A stretch of 64,000 bases of DNA, taken from positions 186,001 through 250,000 of the forward strand of contig NZ_CP016170.1 in NCBI RefSeq assembly GCF_001676705.1, in the 5' to 3' direction. This DNA comes from Bordetella bronchialis. GTDB taxonomy: Bacteria > Pseudomonadota > Gammaproteobacteria > Burkholderiales > Burkholderiaceae_B. The translations under genes and the position numbers were made by a program. Positions within the stretch are counted from its first letter, which is position 1. Every line of letters starts with the position of its first letter. A model generated the notes under the pieces. That model was not told where the DNA came from. It did no database searches and saw nothing but the letters and a program-made list of their open reading frames with translations. This document shows, piece by piece, positions 22,348-30,652 of this stretch.

Positions 22348-23207
22348 TGGCGGACCTGGAAATCCTGGCCCAGCACCGCTGCTTCGACGGTTGGCAGCGC
22401 ATCTACCGCCACGACTCCGCGGCGATCGGCCTGCCCATGCGCTTTTCCGTCTATACGCCGCCGCAGGCCCAGCACGGTCCCGTGCCGGCCCTGTTTTACC
22501 TGGCCGGGTTGGAGTGCAACGAGGAAACCTTCATGATCAAGGCCGGTGCCCAGCGCTGGGCGGCCCGGCATGGGGTGATGCTGGTCGCGCCGGACACCAG
22601 CCCGCGCGGCGCGGGCGTGCCGGGCGAGGACCAGGATTGGGACCTGGGCACGGGCGCCGGCTTCTATGTCGATGCCACCCAGGAACCCTGGCGCCGCCAT
22701 TACCGCATGGAAAGCTACATTACCCAGGAGCTGCACGGCCTGGCCACGGCCCAATTGGGGGCGGCGTCCGGCCGCATCGGCATCTTCGGCCACTCCATGG
22801 GGGGCCATGGCGCGCTGGTGCTGGCCCTGCGTCATCCCGGCCTGTTCCGCTCGGTGTCGGCCTTCGCCCCCATTGCCGCGCCCAGCCGCTGCCCTTGGGG
22901 GCAGAAGGCCTTCGCCCATTACCTGGGCGCCGACCAGCAGGCCTGGGCGGCCTACGACGCCAGCGCCCTCATGGCGTCGTCGAAGGCGCCCTATCCGGCC
23001 GGCATCCTGGTGGACCAGGGGCTGGGCGACCGCTTCCTGGCGCAGCAACTGTATCCGGACGCGTTCGAGGCGGCTTGCGCCCAGGTCGGGCAAGCCCTGC
23101 AGCTGCGCCGGCACGCCGACTACGACCACGGCTATTACTTCATCTCCACCTTCATGGAAGACCATATCCGCTTCCATGCGGACCGGCTGGGCCCGGCCGG
23201 GGATTGA
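22347..23207 (+). CDS. fghA: S-formylglutathione hydrolase
   Basis: The second enzyme (286 aa) of formaldehyde detoxification hydrolyses S-formylglutathione to formate and glutathione. It is an esterase D-type alpha/beta hydrolase: the nucleophile Ser150 is in GHSMGGHGAL, the acid in LVDQGLGDRF and the histidine in DYDHGYYFI. YLAGLECNEETF matches the family N-terminal motif with the conserved cysteine. The start ATG at 22347 shares a base with the frmA stop, which supports coupling. Confidence 0.95.
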   Translation: MADLEILAQHRCFDGWQRIYRHDSAAIGLPMRFSVYTPPQAQHGPVPALFYLAGLECNEETFMIKAGAQRWAARHGVMLVAPDTSPRGAGVPGEDQDWDLGTGAGFYVDATQEPWRRHYRMESYITQELHGLATAQLGAASGRIGIFGHSMGGHGALVLALRHPGLFRSVSAFAPIAAPSRCPWGQKAFAHYLGADQQAWAAYDASALMASSKAPYPAGILVDQGLGDRFLAQQLYPDAFEAACAQVGQALQLRRHADYDHGYYFISTFMEDHIRFHADRLGPAGD

Positions 23208-23254
23208 CGGCCTCTATATACTGAAAAGGTGTCCGGCTACCCGCGGGGAACGTA

Positions 23255-23944
23255 TTGATCGAAGGCATCGCTCCGTCCATATGGATCGCGTTGGTGACGT
23301 TGGCCGTCCTGCTGATCGGATTCGGCCTGGTCCTGGGCAAGGGCGGCCCGCGCGATGCGCGGGGCCGCCGGCGCTTCCGCCTGCGGCCGGTCCGGCGGCT
23401 GTTCGGCCTGCTTCTGCTGGCGCTGGCCTGTGTCACGGGCCTATTCGCGGCGACGCTTTACCAGTTCTTCCGGCTGACTTCCGACGAGCCCGTCGCCGTG
23501 GTCGAGCTGCGCGAGCAGGGGCCGAGGCAATTCGTGGCGGCGGCGGAGCTGCCGGGCAAGGCTGCCGAGGATTTCACGCTGCGTGGCGACGAATGGCAGA
23601 TCGACGCGCGCATGGTGCGTTGGCGGCTGCCCGCGCTGCTGGCGGGCGTGCCGCCGCTATATCGGCTGGAGCGCCTGTCGGGCCGCTACACCGACGCGGC
23701 GGCGGATCAGTCCGAGCCGCGCACGGTTTATGCGCTCGCTCCATCGGGGCTGCCCGATCTGGTAAAGCTGAAGCAGCGGTTCCCGAACTGGCTGCCCTTC
23801 GTGGATGTCGTATATGGCAGCGCGGCGTATATGCCGATGTTCGACGGCGCCCGCTATCGGGTCTTCGTGGATCCGCGCGGGGCGTTGTTCATCCGCCCCG
23901 ATAACGCCGCCACGGCCGATGCGCTGAAGCAGCGCGGGTGGTAG
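23255..23944 (+). CDS. Membrane protein of unknown function
   Basis: A 229-aa protein with two N-terminal membrane helices (about 8-28 and 48-70) separated by a basic loop (RDARGRRRFRLRPVRR), then a soluble domain of about 155 residues facing the other side. It contains VAVVELREQGPRQFVAAAELPG and ends with FVDVVYGSAAYMPMFDGARYRVFVDPRGALFIRP. Related proteins are sometimes labelled multidrug efflux pump, but nothing here looks like a pump. The start is TTG at 23255, chosen because GGGGA lies 5 bases upstream and no in-frame ATG precedes the first helix. Function unknown. Confidence 0.75.
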   Translation: MIEGIAPSIWIALVTLAVLLIGFGLVLGKGGPRDARGRRRFRLRPVRRLFGLLLLALACVTGLFAATLYQFFRLTSDEPVAVVELREQGPRQFVAAAELPGKAAEDFTLRGDEWQIDARMVRWRLPALLAGVPPLYRLERLSGRYTDAAADQSEPRTVYALAPSGLPDLVKLKQRFPNWLPFVDVVYGSAAYMPMFDGARYRVFVDPRGALFIRPDNAATADALKQRGW

Positions 23945-24089
23945 CAGGCCTTGCAATGGCACAGTACACGCCGGCCCGGGCGGGCCGTGCCTGGTAATGC
24001 GGCCCCTTTTTTTCGGCTTGTGCCCCGGTGACGTCGGCGACCGCTTTTCCGCCCGTAAAACTGAACTTCGCACGCCTTCGGGAGTCGAA

Positions 24090-24116
24090 TTAGCACTCCC
24101 TCTTTTAGAGTGCTAA
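24090..24116 (+). promoter_or_regulatory. CIRCE element (HrcA operator) upstream of rpoH
   Basis: TTAGCACTC (24090-24098), nine bases, GAGTGCTAA (24108-24116): a perfect match to the CIRCE consensus bound by the heat-shock repressor HrcA. It ends 48 bases ahead of the rpoH start. Possible -10 just upstream is TCGAAT (24085-24090) with a weak CTGAAC -35, so HrcA would sit at the transcription start. Confidence 0.95.
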
Positions 24117-24164
24117 CATCACCGAATGCGTTCTACCACTAGCCGTTTCCTGGAGCAAAACACC

Positions 24165-25052
24165 ATGAAACAAACGAGATCCCCGTTGGCCGTACCCGGC
24201 AACGCCCTTACGCTGGCCATCGCCAATCCTGGCGCGCTGGGGACGATCGACGCATATATCTCGGCCGTGAACCGGCTGCCGGTTCTGACCGCGGATCAGG
24301 AAACCGCCCTGGGTCGCCGCCTGCGCGACACCGGCGACCTGGATGCCGCGCGCGAACTGGTGCTGTCGCATCTGCGCCTGGTGGTGTCCATCGCACGCCA
24401 ATACCTGGGCTACGGCCTGCCGCATGCCGACCTGATCCAGGAAGGCAACGTCGGCCTGATGAAGGCCGTCAAGCGTTTCGATCCGGAGCGTGGCGTGCGC
24501 CTGGTGTCCTTCGCGGTCCACTGGATCAAGGCCGAGATACACGAATACATCGTCCGCAACTGGCGGCTGGTCAAGGTCGCCACGACCAAGGCGCAGCGCA
24601 AACTGTTCTTCAACCTGCGCAGCATGCGGCCGGACGGCAAGACCCTGGATTCCGAGCAGGTCGACGAGATCGCCCGCGAACTGAATGTCCGCCCCGAGGA
24701 CGTCAGCGAAATGGAAGTGCGCCTTTCCGGGCGCGACATGGCGCTGGAGTCGCAGGACGATGACGACGAGGGCTACGCGCCCATCGCCTACCTGTCCGAC
24801 GAAGGGCGCCAGGAGCCGACCCGCGTGCTGGAGCGCAAGGCCCACGACGAGCTGCAGAGCACCGGCCTGCACGACGCGCTCGAGGCCCTGGACCCGCGCT
24901 CGCGCCATATCGTCCAGGCCCGTTGGCTGCAGGACGACGGCGGCGCCACGCTGCACGAGCTGGCGCAGGAATACGGCATATCCGCCGAGCGCGTCCGCCA
25001 GATCGAGGCCGCCGCCCTGAAGAAGATGCGCGGCACGCTGCAGCCCGCCTGA
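24165..25052 (+). CDS. rpoH: RNA polymerase heat-shock sigma factor (sigma-32)
   Basis: RpoH (295 aa) directs transcription of chaperone and protease genes. Region 2 (VLSHLRLVVSIARQYLGYGLPHADLIQEGNVGLMKAVKRFDP, about 67-107), the RpoH box QRKLFFNLR (144-152), which is specific to sigma-32, and the region 4.2 helix-turn-helix ending SAERVRQIEAAALKKMR are visible. The ATG at 24165 has a GGAG site 9 bases upstream; an in-frame ATG at 24126 lacks one. The CIRCE element upstream links it to HrcA. The usual ftsYEX neighbours are not present. Confidence 0.97.
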   Translation: MKQTRSPLAVPGNALTLAIANPGALGTIDAYISAVNRLPVLTADQETALGRRLRDTGDLDAARELVLSHLRLVVSIARQYLGYGLPHADLIQEGNVGLMKAVKRFDPERGVRLVSFAVHWIKAEIHEYIVRNWRLVKVATTKAQRKLFFNLRSMRPDGKTLDSEQVDEIARELNVRPEDVSEMEVRLSGRDMALESQDDDDEGYAPIAYLSDEGRQEPTRVLERKAHDELQSTGLHDALEALDPRSRHIVQARWLQDDGGATLHELAQEYGISAERVRQIEAAALKKMRGTLQPA

Positions 25053-25189
25053 CGGGAACCGCCGGGCCGGGTCGTCCCGGTCCGCTGCCGGGATCCGGCG
25101 AGAGTTAAATTTTGATACATCTCGCCAGGATAAATCCGTGGAACGGCCGAAACTTTCTGGCGGCCCCCCAGCCTAACCCTACGTAGACC

Positions 25190-25304
25190 GTGCGCCTGGA
25201 GCCCTCCAGGCCCGCCGTCTTCTCACCTGTCTCGGCTTCTCCTCTTTCCCCTCCCCTATGAGACAGGTGTTTGGCGGGGCACCCCAAGCGGTGCCCCGTT
25301 TTTT
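25190..25304 (+). ncRNA. Candidate structured small RNA or rpoH 3' leader fragment
   Basis: Three stems stand in a row: CCTGGA/TCCAGG (about 25193-25210), CACCTGTCTC/GAGACAGGTG (25224-25233 with 25260-25269) enclosing a 26-base C/U-rich loop (cttctcctctttcccctccc), and a strong terminator (25275-25304). The loop could pair with ribosome-binding sites. No coding capacity. The 5' end is a guess; it could instead be the 3' UTR of rpoH. Confidence 0.45.
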
Positions 25305-26209
25305 ATTGCGGCGGCCAGCGGCGCCTCTTCGGGTTCGTTCCATTCCTGGACCAGGGCCCGCCACAGCGCCGTATCGAGCCGGCGCACCCCAGTGGCCACC
25401 GAGCCGTCCGGGTAAAGCTTCAGCCAGCGGTAGCCGGGCGCTTGCGGATCCAGCCGGTGCCGTCCATCGCGTATCGTGAACTGGAAGCACGTGGACGGCG
25501 TGGCCAGCATGCGGACATTGCCGCGGCGCCGGTCGAAATCCTGGTGCACGTGGCCCCACAGCAGGATGCGGGCATTGCCCCAGCGCGCCAGGTGGCGAAA
25601 CAGCTCGGCCGCGTTGTCCAGCATCATGGGATCGCGCCAGTCCGCGCTGACCTGTACCGCGTTGTGATGCATGGCGACCAGCGCGGGGCGCCCTTGCGCC
25701 GTCGCCAATCCGTGGTCCAGCAACTCGAACTGGTCGCGTTCCAGGTGTCCGGCATTGGACCCATCGGCACGCGAATCCAGCAGGATGATGCGCCAGGGAT
25801 CGATATCGGTGATCGGCTGCGTCCAGTCTCCCAGGGTGCCCTTGAGCGCGGCCGGCGCGTCGTGATTGCCCGGCACGCAACGCACCGGCATGCCGAGCGG
25901 CGCGACGGCGTCGGCGAAGCGATGGTAGGAGGTCTCGGTGCCGTCATGGGACAGGTCGCCCGTGGCCAGCAGCAGGTCGGCATGGCCGTGGCCGCGGCGT
26001 ATGGCGGCGACCACGGCGCGCAGGCTCGCATCCGTGTCCACGCCCAGCATGACGGCGGGTGTCGCGAATAGATGGGGATCGGTAAGCTGTACGGCCAGGA
26101 TGGGACGGTCGTCGGCGTCTTCCGCGCGCGCGCCGCTTCCGGCGCCGGCCGGCGATGGAATGGAAAGCTTGGGGATGGTATGCAACGGCGGCTCCGGGTA
26201 AGTGCGCAT
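25256..26209 (-). CDS. cpdA: Calcineurin-type phosphoesterase, CpdA-like 3',5'-cAMP phosphodiesterase
   Basis: A 317-aa metallophosphoesterase of the class III cyclic-nucleotide phosphodiesterase type. All metal motifs are present in order: DPH (about 44-46), GDLSHD (84-89), GNHD (114-117), the MHHN block and GHVHQD. TSYHRFADAV and the DSRADGSNAGHL stretch fit CpdA rather than general phosphatases. The ATG at 26209 is the last reasonable start ahead of the first motif; an N-terminal segment of about 35 residues is not conserved. It is divergent from an antiporter gene with a cyclic-nucleotide-binding domain. Confidence 0.8.
   Translation of the reverse strand: MRTYPEPPLHTIPKLSIPSPAGAGSGARAEDADDRPILAVQLTDPHLFATPAVMLGVDTDASLRAVVAAIRRGHGHADLLLATGDLSHDGTETSYHRFADAVAPLGMPVRCVPGNHDAPAALKGTLGDWTQPITDIDPWRIILLDSRADGSNAGHLERDQFELLDHGLATAQGRPALVAMHHNAVQVSADWRDPMMLDNAAELFRHLARWGNARILLWGHVHQDFDRRRGNVRMLATPSTCFQFTIRDGRHRLDPQAPGYRWLKLYPDGSVATGVRRLDTALWRALVQEWNEPEEAPLAAAIKNGAPLGVPRQTPVS
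25275..25304 (+). terminator. Strong intrinsic terminator
   Basis: CGGGGCACC (25275-25283) pairs with GGTGCCCCG (25290-25298), loop CCAAGC, followed by six T. It overlaps the 3' end of the cpdA-like gene on the other strand and would end either rpoH transcription or a separate small RNA. Confidence 0.9.
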
Positions 26210-26395
26210 CCGACGCCGCCGAGGTGGGCCCGCGGGATCGGTGGGGGACGCGACGGCGATGCGAACCCTCGGAACGTTAGCGAAAATCCGCCGCGGCAGG
26301 GATCCACCAAATCGTGCGGGCCGTAACGAAACGTGCGTCGCGTAAAACCAGCTATCCTCTCCGCTAAATGGAGCATCGACGGGGATAAGAAATAG

Positions 26396-28906
26396 ATGGA
26401 CGTGGGTCTGATCGTTTTCGGCTTGGCGACCTTGCTGACGCTGGTGTGTTTCATGCCGCCGCTGGCCGGGCGCCTGAAGCTGCCCTACTCGGTGCTGCTG
26501 GCGATCGTGGGCTGTTTGCTGGGCATCGTCATCCACGTCCATGGGTGGGCGCCGCCGGTGCTGGCCGGCATGCTGGATTCGCTGGAGAAGTTCGAGATCT
26601 CCTCGGAAACTTTCCTTACCGTTTTCCTTCCGGTCCTGCTTTTTGAAACCGCCCTGTCCATGAACGTGCGGCGCCTGATGGACGACATCGGGCCCATCCT
26701 GATGATGGCCATCGTGGCGGTGTTCCTGTCCACCGTGGTGGTGGGCGTCACCCTGAACGGCCTGTCCTCGTACGGGCTGGTGGTCTGCCTGCTGCTAGGC
26801 GCCATCGTCGCCACCACCGATCCTGCCGCCGTCGTGGGCATCTTCCGCGAAGTCGGCGCGCCCAAGCGGCTGACCACCCTGGTAGAGGGCGAAAGCCTGT
26901 TCAACGACGCCGCATCCATTGCCTTGTATTCCGTGCTGGTGGGCGTGCTGGCGGGCCATGCCGAAATGTCCGCCGGCAACGTCCTGGTGGATTTCGTGGT
27001 CAGTTTCCTGGGCGGCGGCCTGGCCGGGTATGCCATGGGGCGGCTGGCGTGCATGCTGTTCGCGGTGCTGCGCGGCTTTCCCACCGCGGAGATCACGCTG
27101 ACGCTGACCGTGGCCTACCTGACCTTCTTCGTGTGCGACCACTACCTGCATGTGTCCGGGGTGGTGGCTACCGTGATCGCCGGCCTGGTGGTGGGCTCCA
27201 CCGGCCGTACCCGCATGGCGCCGACCACGTTCGAGCACCTGACCAGCGCGTGGGAGCAGTTCGGCTTCTGGGCGAACTCGCTCATCTTCCTGTTCGCGGC
27301 CATGCTGATTCCGCGGCTGATGGCCGATGCTACGCTGGGCGACGTGGCGCTCATCCTGGTTTTGTTCGTGGCCGCGCTGGCGGCGCGCGCGGTGGCGGTG
27401 TTCGGCCTGCTGCCCCTGCTGGGCCTGACGCGGCTGGGCACGCGGGTCAATCGCGCCTACAAGACCGTCATGCTGTGGGGCGGCCTGCGTGGCGCCGTAT
27501 CGCTGGCCCTCGCCTTGGCGGTCACCGAGCGCGACGACGTGCCCTACGAAGCGCGCCAGTTCGTCGCCGTGGCAACCACCGGCTTCGTCCTGATGACGCT
27601 CTTCATCAACGGCATCAGCCTGCGCCCGCTGATCCGCATGCTGCGGCTGAACGAGCTGTCGCGGCACGAGGCCACGCTGCGCGACCAGGCGCTGGCCGTG
27701 GCCCTGGGCGACCTGCAGGAAAAGACCGACGAAGTGGCCGCGACCGAGCACATCGGGCCGGAAGTGCGCGAACGCATCCATGCGGTGTTCGATCGCACGC
27801 TGAGCCAGCTGCGCGACGCGGAGGTGCGCCACATGAGCGTGCCGGAACGGGTGGACATCGGCCTGGCGACGCTGGCGCGGCGCGAGGAAGAAATGTTCTT
27901 CGACATCCTGAAGGCGCAGATCGTCGATTGGCGCATGGCCGAATCCCTGCTGGCGCGGGCCGAACGCCTGGAGGACGCCGTGCGCGCCGGGGGCGTGACC
28001 GGCTTCGAGAACGCCATCGCCGCCGACGTGCGGTATTCCCGTTCCTTCAAACTGGCGCTGCGCCTGCACTATCTTTTCGGCTTCCAGCGCTGGCTGGCGC
28101 GCGAACTGGCGCAGCGTTTCGCGGCCTTGATGTGCAAACGCTCGGTGGCCCAGCGGGTGATCCTGTTCGCCGGCCAGCAGTTGAAAGTCATGCTGGGGGA
28201 GGAAGCCACGCAGCGCATCGTCGCCGCCCACCAGCGGCGCCTGGATGCCATCGAGAACGCGCTGCAGGCGCTGAACCTGCAATACCCCAGCTACGCGCTA
28301 TGGCTGCAGGAAAGCTATCTGGGGCGGGTGGCGCGGCAGCTGGAGCGCATGCGCTACCGCGATATGCTGGACCAGTTCCTGATCAGCGGCGAGGTCTACG
28401 CCGACCTGACCCACCAGCTGGAGCGGCGCTGGGCCCATATCGACCGGCACCCGCCCTTGGATATCGAGCTGGGCGCGGCCGAGCTGATCAAGCGCGTGCC
28501 CCTGTTCGAAAACCTGAGCGCCGATTCCTTGCGCGCCATTTCCAGGCTGCTCAAGCCGCGCCTGGCGCTGCCGGACCAGCATGTCCTGAAGGACCGGGCC
28601 GGCGAAGAGATGTGCTTCGTCGCCTCCGGCGCGGTGGCGGTGCACCTGCCGGACAACACGACCGTCGAACTGGGCAGTGGCGAATTCTTCGGCGAGCTCG
28701 CCTTGCTGGGCGAACAGGCGCTGGTGCCGGACGTGACTTCGCTGGGCTACAGCAAACTGCTGATGATGTCGGCGCGGGACTTCCGCGCCCTGCTGGCCCA
28801 CGACGCCGACCTGCGCGAACGGATCGAAAAAGTGGCGCGGCAGCGATTGCGGGCGATCGAGGTCTGGAAGCAGTTTTCGGCGACGCCGCCGACAGCCGCC
28901 TCGTGA
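26396..28906 (+). CDS. Na+/H+ antiporter (CPA1) with C-terminal cyclic-nucleotide-binding domain
   Basis: An 836-aa inner-membrane antiporter. Residues 1-410 hold about twelve hydrophobic segments, with the CPA1 ion-site motifs ATTDPAAVVGIF (Asp142) and EGESLFNDAASI (Asn170, Asp171). A cytoplasmic helical stretch (about 420-700) follows, then a cNMP-binding domain (about 715-830) with FVASGAVAVHLPDNTTVELGSGEFFGELALLGEQ. The phosphate-binding cassette keeps GEL-AL but the arginine expected after it is missing (ALVPDVTSLG), so nucleotide binding is uncertain. The start follows GGGGATAAG. Confidence 0.88.
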   Translation: MDVGLIVFGLATLLTLVCFMPPLAGRLKLPYSVLLAIVGCLLGIVIHVHGWAPPVLAGMLDSLEKFEISSETFLTVFLPVLLFETALSMNVRRLMDDIGPILMMAIVAVFLSTVVVGVTLNGLSSYGLVVCLLLGAIVATTDPAAVVGIFREVGAPKRLTTLVEGESLFNDAASIALYSVLVGVLAGHAEMSAGNVLVDFVVSFLGGGLAGYAMGRLACMLFAVLRGFPTAEITLTLTVAYLTFFVCDHYLHVSGVVATVIAGLVVGSTGRTRMAPTTFEHLTSAWEQFGFWANSLIFLFAAMLIPRLMADATLGDVALILVLFVAALAARAVAVFGLLPLLGLTRLGTRVNRAYKTVMLWGGLRGAVSLALALAVTERDDVPYEARQFVAVATTGFVLMTLFINGISLRPLIRMLRLNELSRHEATLRDQALAVALGDLQEKTDEVAATEHIGPEVRERIHAVFDRTLSQLRDAEVRHMSVPERVDIGLATLARREEEMFFDILKAQIVDWRMAESLLARAERLEDAVRAGGVTGFENAIAADVRYSRSFKLALRLHYLFGFQRWLARELAQRFAALMCKRSVAQRVILFAGQQLKVMLGEEATQRIVAAHQRRLDAIENALQALNLQYPSYALWLQESYLGRVARQLERMRYRDMLDQFLISGEVYADLTHQLERRWAHIDRHPPLDIELGAAELIKRVPLFENLSADSLRAISRLLKPRLALPDQHVLKDRAGEEMCFVASGAVAVHLPDNTTVELGSGEFFGELALLGEQALVPDVTSLGYSKLLMMSARDFRALLAHDADLRERIEKVARQRLRAIEVWKQFSATPPTAAS

Positions 28907-28933
28907 TGCACTCGTTGGCGCGTCGTCCCGCCG

Positions 28934-29959
28934 CTAGGTCGTCTCCCGCCTTACCAGCCGAAACCCCAGGTCCAGATGTCGCTGCGGATTAGGCCGGCCT
29001 TCCAGGGCGTTCATCAGCAGCGTGGCCGCGGAACGGCCGATTTCATAGCGCGGCGTGGCGATGGTGGAAAGCGGCGGGGTGGTCCATGCCGTGCCGTTCA
29101 GGTCGTGGAAGCCCACCAGGCCCATGCGCTGGGGCACGGGGATACCCAGGCGTCCGCACTGGAACACCGCGCCCTGCGCCAGGTCGTCGTTGCAGAAGAA
29201 CAGCGCGTCGCATTCCGGATGGTCGCGCAGCATGGTTTCCAACAACTCCGCGCCCAGGCTCAACGAAGACTTCGCGGGCGTCATGATTTCCAGGGCGGGG
29301 TCATGGAGACCGGCGTCCCGCAGGGCTTGCCGGCAGCCTTCGCAGCGGCGTAGCGAACGCGGGTCTAGCTGGGCGCCAATGATGCCGATGTGGCGGTAGC
29401 CGCGCTCCACCAAGTGGCGGCCGGCCGCATAGCCGGAATCGAATTGCGAGAAACCCACGCTCAGGCCGCCCGGCTCGTCCAGCGTTTCGATGGTGTGGAC
29501 CGTGGGAATCTTGCGCGCGTCCAGCAGCTTCCATACCCCCGGGCTGTGGTCGATACCGGTCAGGATCAGCCCGTCCGGCGAATGCTGCAGATAGGTGCGC
29601 AGCAGCGTTTCTTCCGCTTCGGCGGAGTAGCCCGTCAGCCCGATGTGCATGTGGTGGGCGTGCGCGTCCAGGACTTCCTTGATGCCCGCCAGGATATCGA
29701 CGAAAACGATATTGCTCAGCGAGGGAATCAGCACCACCACCGTGCGCGATCGCGCCGAGGCCAGCGCGCTGGCGGCATGGTTCGGTACGTAGCCCAGTCG
29801 GTCGCAGGCGTCCTGGATGCGGGTCCGCAGCGCCGCCTGGACTTTCTCCGGCGTGCGCAAGGCGCGCGAGACCGTAATGGCGCTGACGCCCGCGAGACGC
29901 GCGACGTCGGCCATGGTGACGCCGTTGTGACTCGAGCTGCGGGACTTGCGGACCGTCAT
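28934..29959 (-). CDS. LacI family transcriptional regulator
   Basis: A 341-aa repressor of the GntR-like branch of the LacI family. The helix-turn-helix VTMADVARLAGVSAITVSRAL is at about 14-34, then the hinge YVPNHAASALASARS, and a periplasmic-binding-protein-like effector domain from VVVLIPSLSNIVF to the end. It is divergent from the TRAP transporter genes, and a 14-bp near-palindrome in the gap is a likely operator, so it probably represses that operon in the absence of a sugar acid. Starts MTVRKSRSS at 29959. Confidence 0.92.
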   Translation of the reverse strand: MTVRKSRSSSHNGVTMADVARLAGVSAITVSRALRTPEKVQAALRTRIQDACDRLGYVPNHAASALASARSRTVVVLIPSLSNIVFVDILAGIKEVLDAHAHHMHIGLTGYSAEAEETLLRTYLQHSPDGLILTGIDHSPGVWKLLDARKIPTVHTIETLDEPGGLSVGFSQFDSGYAAGRHLVERGYRHIGIIGAQLDPRSLRRCEGCRQALRDAGLHDPALEIMTPAKSSLSLGAELLETMLRDHPECDALFFCNDDLAQGAVFQCGRLGIPVPQRMGLVGFHDLNGTAWTTPPLSTIATPRYEIGRSAATLLMNALEGRPNPQRHLDLGFRLVRRETT

Positions 29960-30040
29960 GGCTGGGCGTGGGAAAAAGTCCGTAGTCTGACCCAATCGAC
30001 GCCTTGGGACAAACCCGGGCAGGGGTTGGCAAGCTAGACA

Positions 30041-30054
30041 TGATAGCGCTAACA
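30041..30054. promoter_or_regulatory. LacI-family operator candidate
   Basis: TGATAGCGCTAACA is palindromic at six of seven base pairs around a central CG, the pattern typical of LacI-family sites. It lies between the divergent regulator start (29959) and the dctQ start (30097), in position to control the transporter operon and possibly the regulator. Confidence 0.65.
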
Positions 30055-30096
30055 TCGCGTTTCGCATCGATCGCAACCAAGAATCAGGAGACAACG

Positions 30097-30639
30097 ATGC
30101 AAACGGTTTCCACGCCGGGAACCGGCCGCGGCGCCATGAGCCGCGCGCTGGACCTGGTGTTTCGCATCCAGCGCTGGCTCATGGTGGCCTGCCTGGTCGT
30201 CATGGTCGTACTGCTGTTCGGCAATGTGGCCCTGCGCTATCTGTTCAACTCGGGCATCAATGCCTCCGACGAACTGTCGCGCCTGGCCTTCGTCTGGCTG
30301 ATCTTCATCGGTTCCGTGCTGGCGGTGCGCAATCACACCCACATGGGCGTCACCATGCTGGTGGAGCGCTTCGGCCCCGGCGCGCGGCGGGCCACCCACC
30401 TGTTCTGCCAGGTGCTGATCCTGGCGGTGCTATGCATGTGGATCAAGGGCAGCTGGGACCAGACGGCGATCGGCATGGGCACCAGGCTGCCTGTCACCGG
30501 CCTTCCTTCCGGCGTTTTCAACCTTGCCTGTCTGTACGCGGCGATCGTCATGGCCCTGCTGACGCTGGCCGACATCGTCCTGACGCTGGGCGGCGCCGAG
30601 CCGCCGCTGGATGCCAGCGCCGTCGATCCCTTGAGCTGA
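30097..30639 (+). CDS. TRAP transporter small membrane subunit (DctQ)
   Basis: DctQ-type protein (180 aa) with four membrane helices; family hallmark segments NVALRYLFNSGINASDELSRLAFVWLIFIGSVLAVRNHTHMGV at about 43-85 fit well. It pairs with the large DctM subunit and the DctP binding protein that follow to import an organic or sugar acid with Na+. The ATG at 30097 has a GGAG 6 bases upstream; the frame can be read further upstream but without a ribosome site. Confidence 0.92.
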   Translation: MQTVSTPGTGRGAMSRALDLVFRIQRWLMVACLVVMVVLLFGNVALRYLFNSGINASDELSRLAFVWLIFIGSVLAVRNHTHMGVTMLVERFGPGARRATHLFCQVLILAVLCMWIKGSWDQTAIGMGTRLPVTGLPSGVFNLACLYAAIVMALLTLADIVLTLGGAEPPLDASAVDPLS

Positions 30640-30652
30640 TATCCGCCGCGCC

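Noticed and set aside
25256..25320. Terminator at 25275 assigned to the cpdA-like gene
   Set aside because: The T-run follows on the plus strand, so it serves transcription from the rpoH side, not the minus-strand gene.
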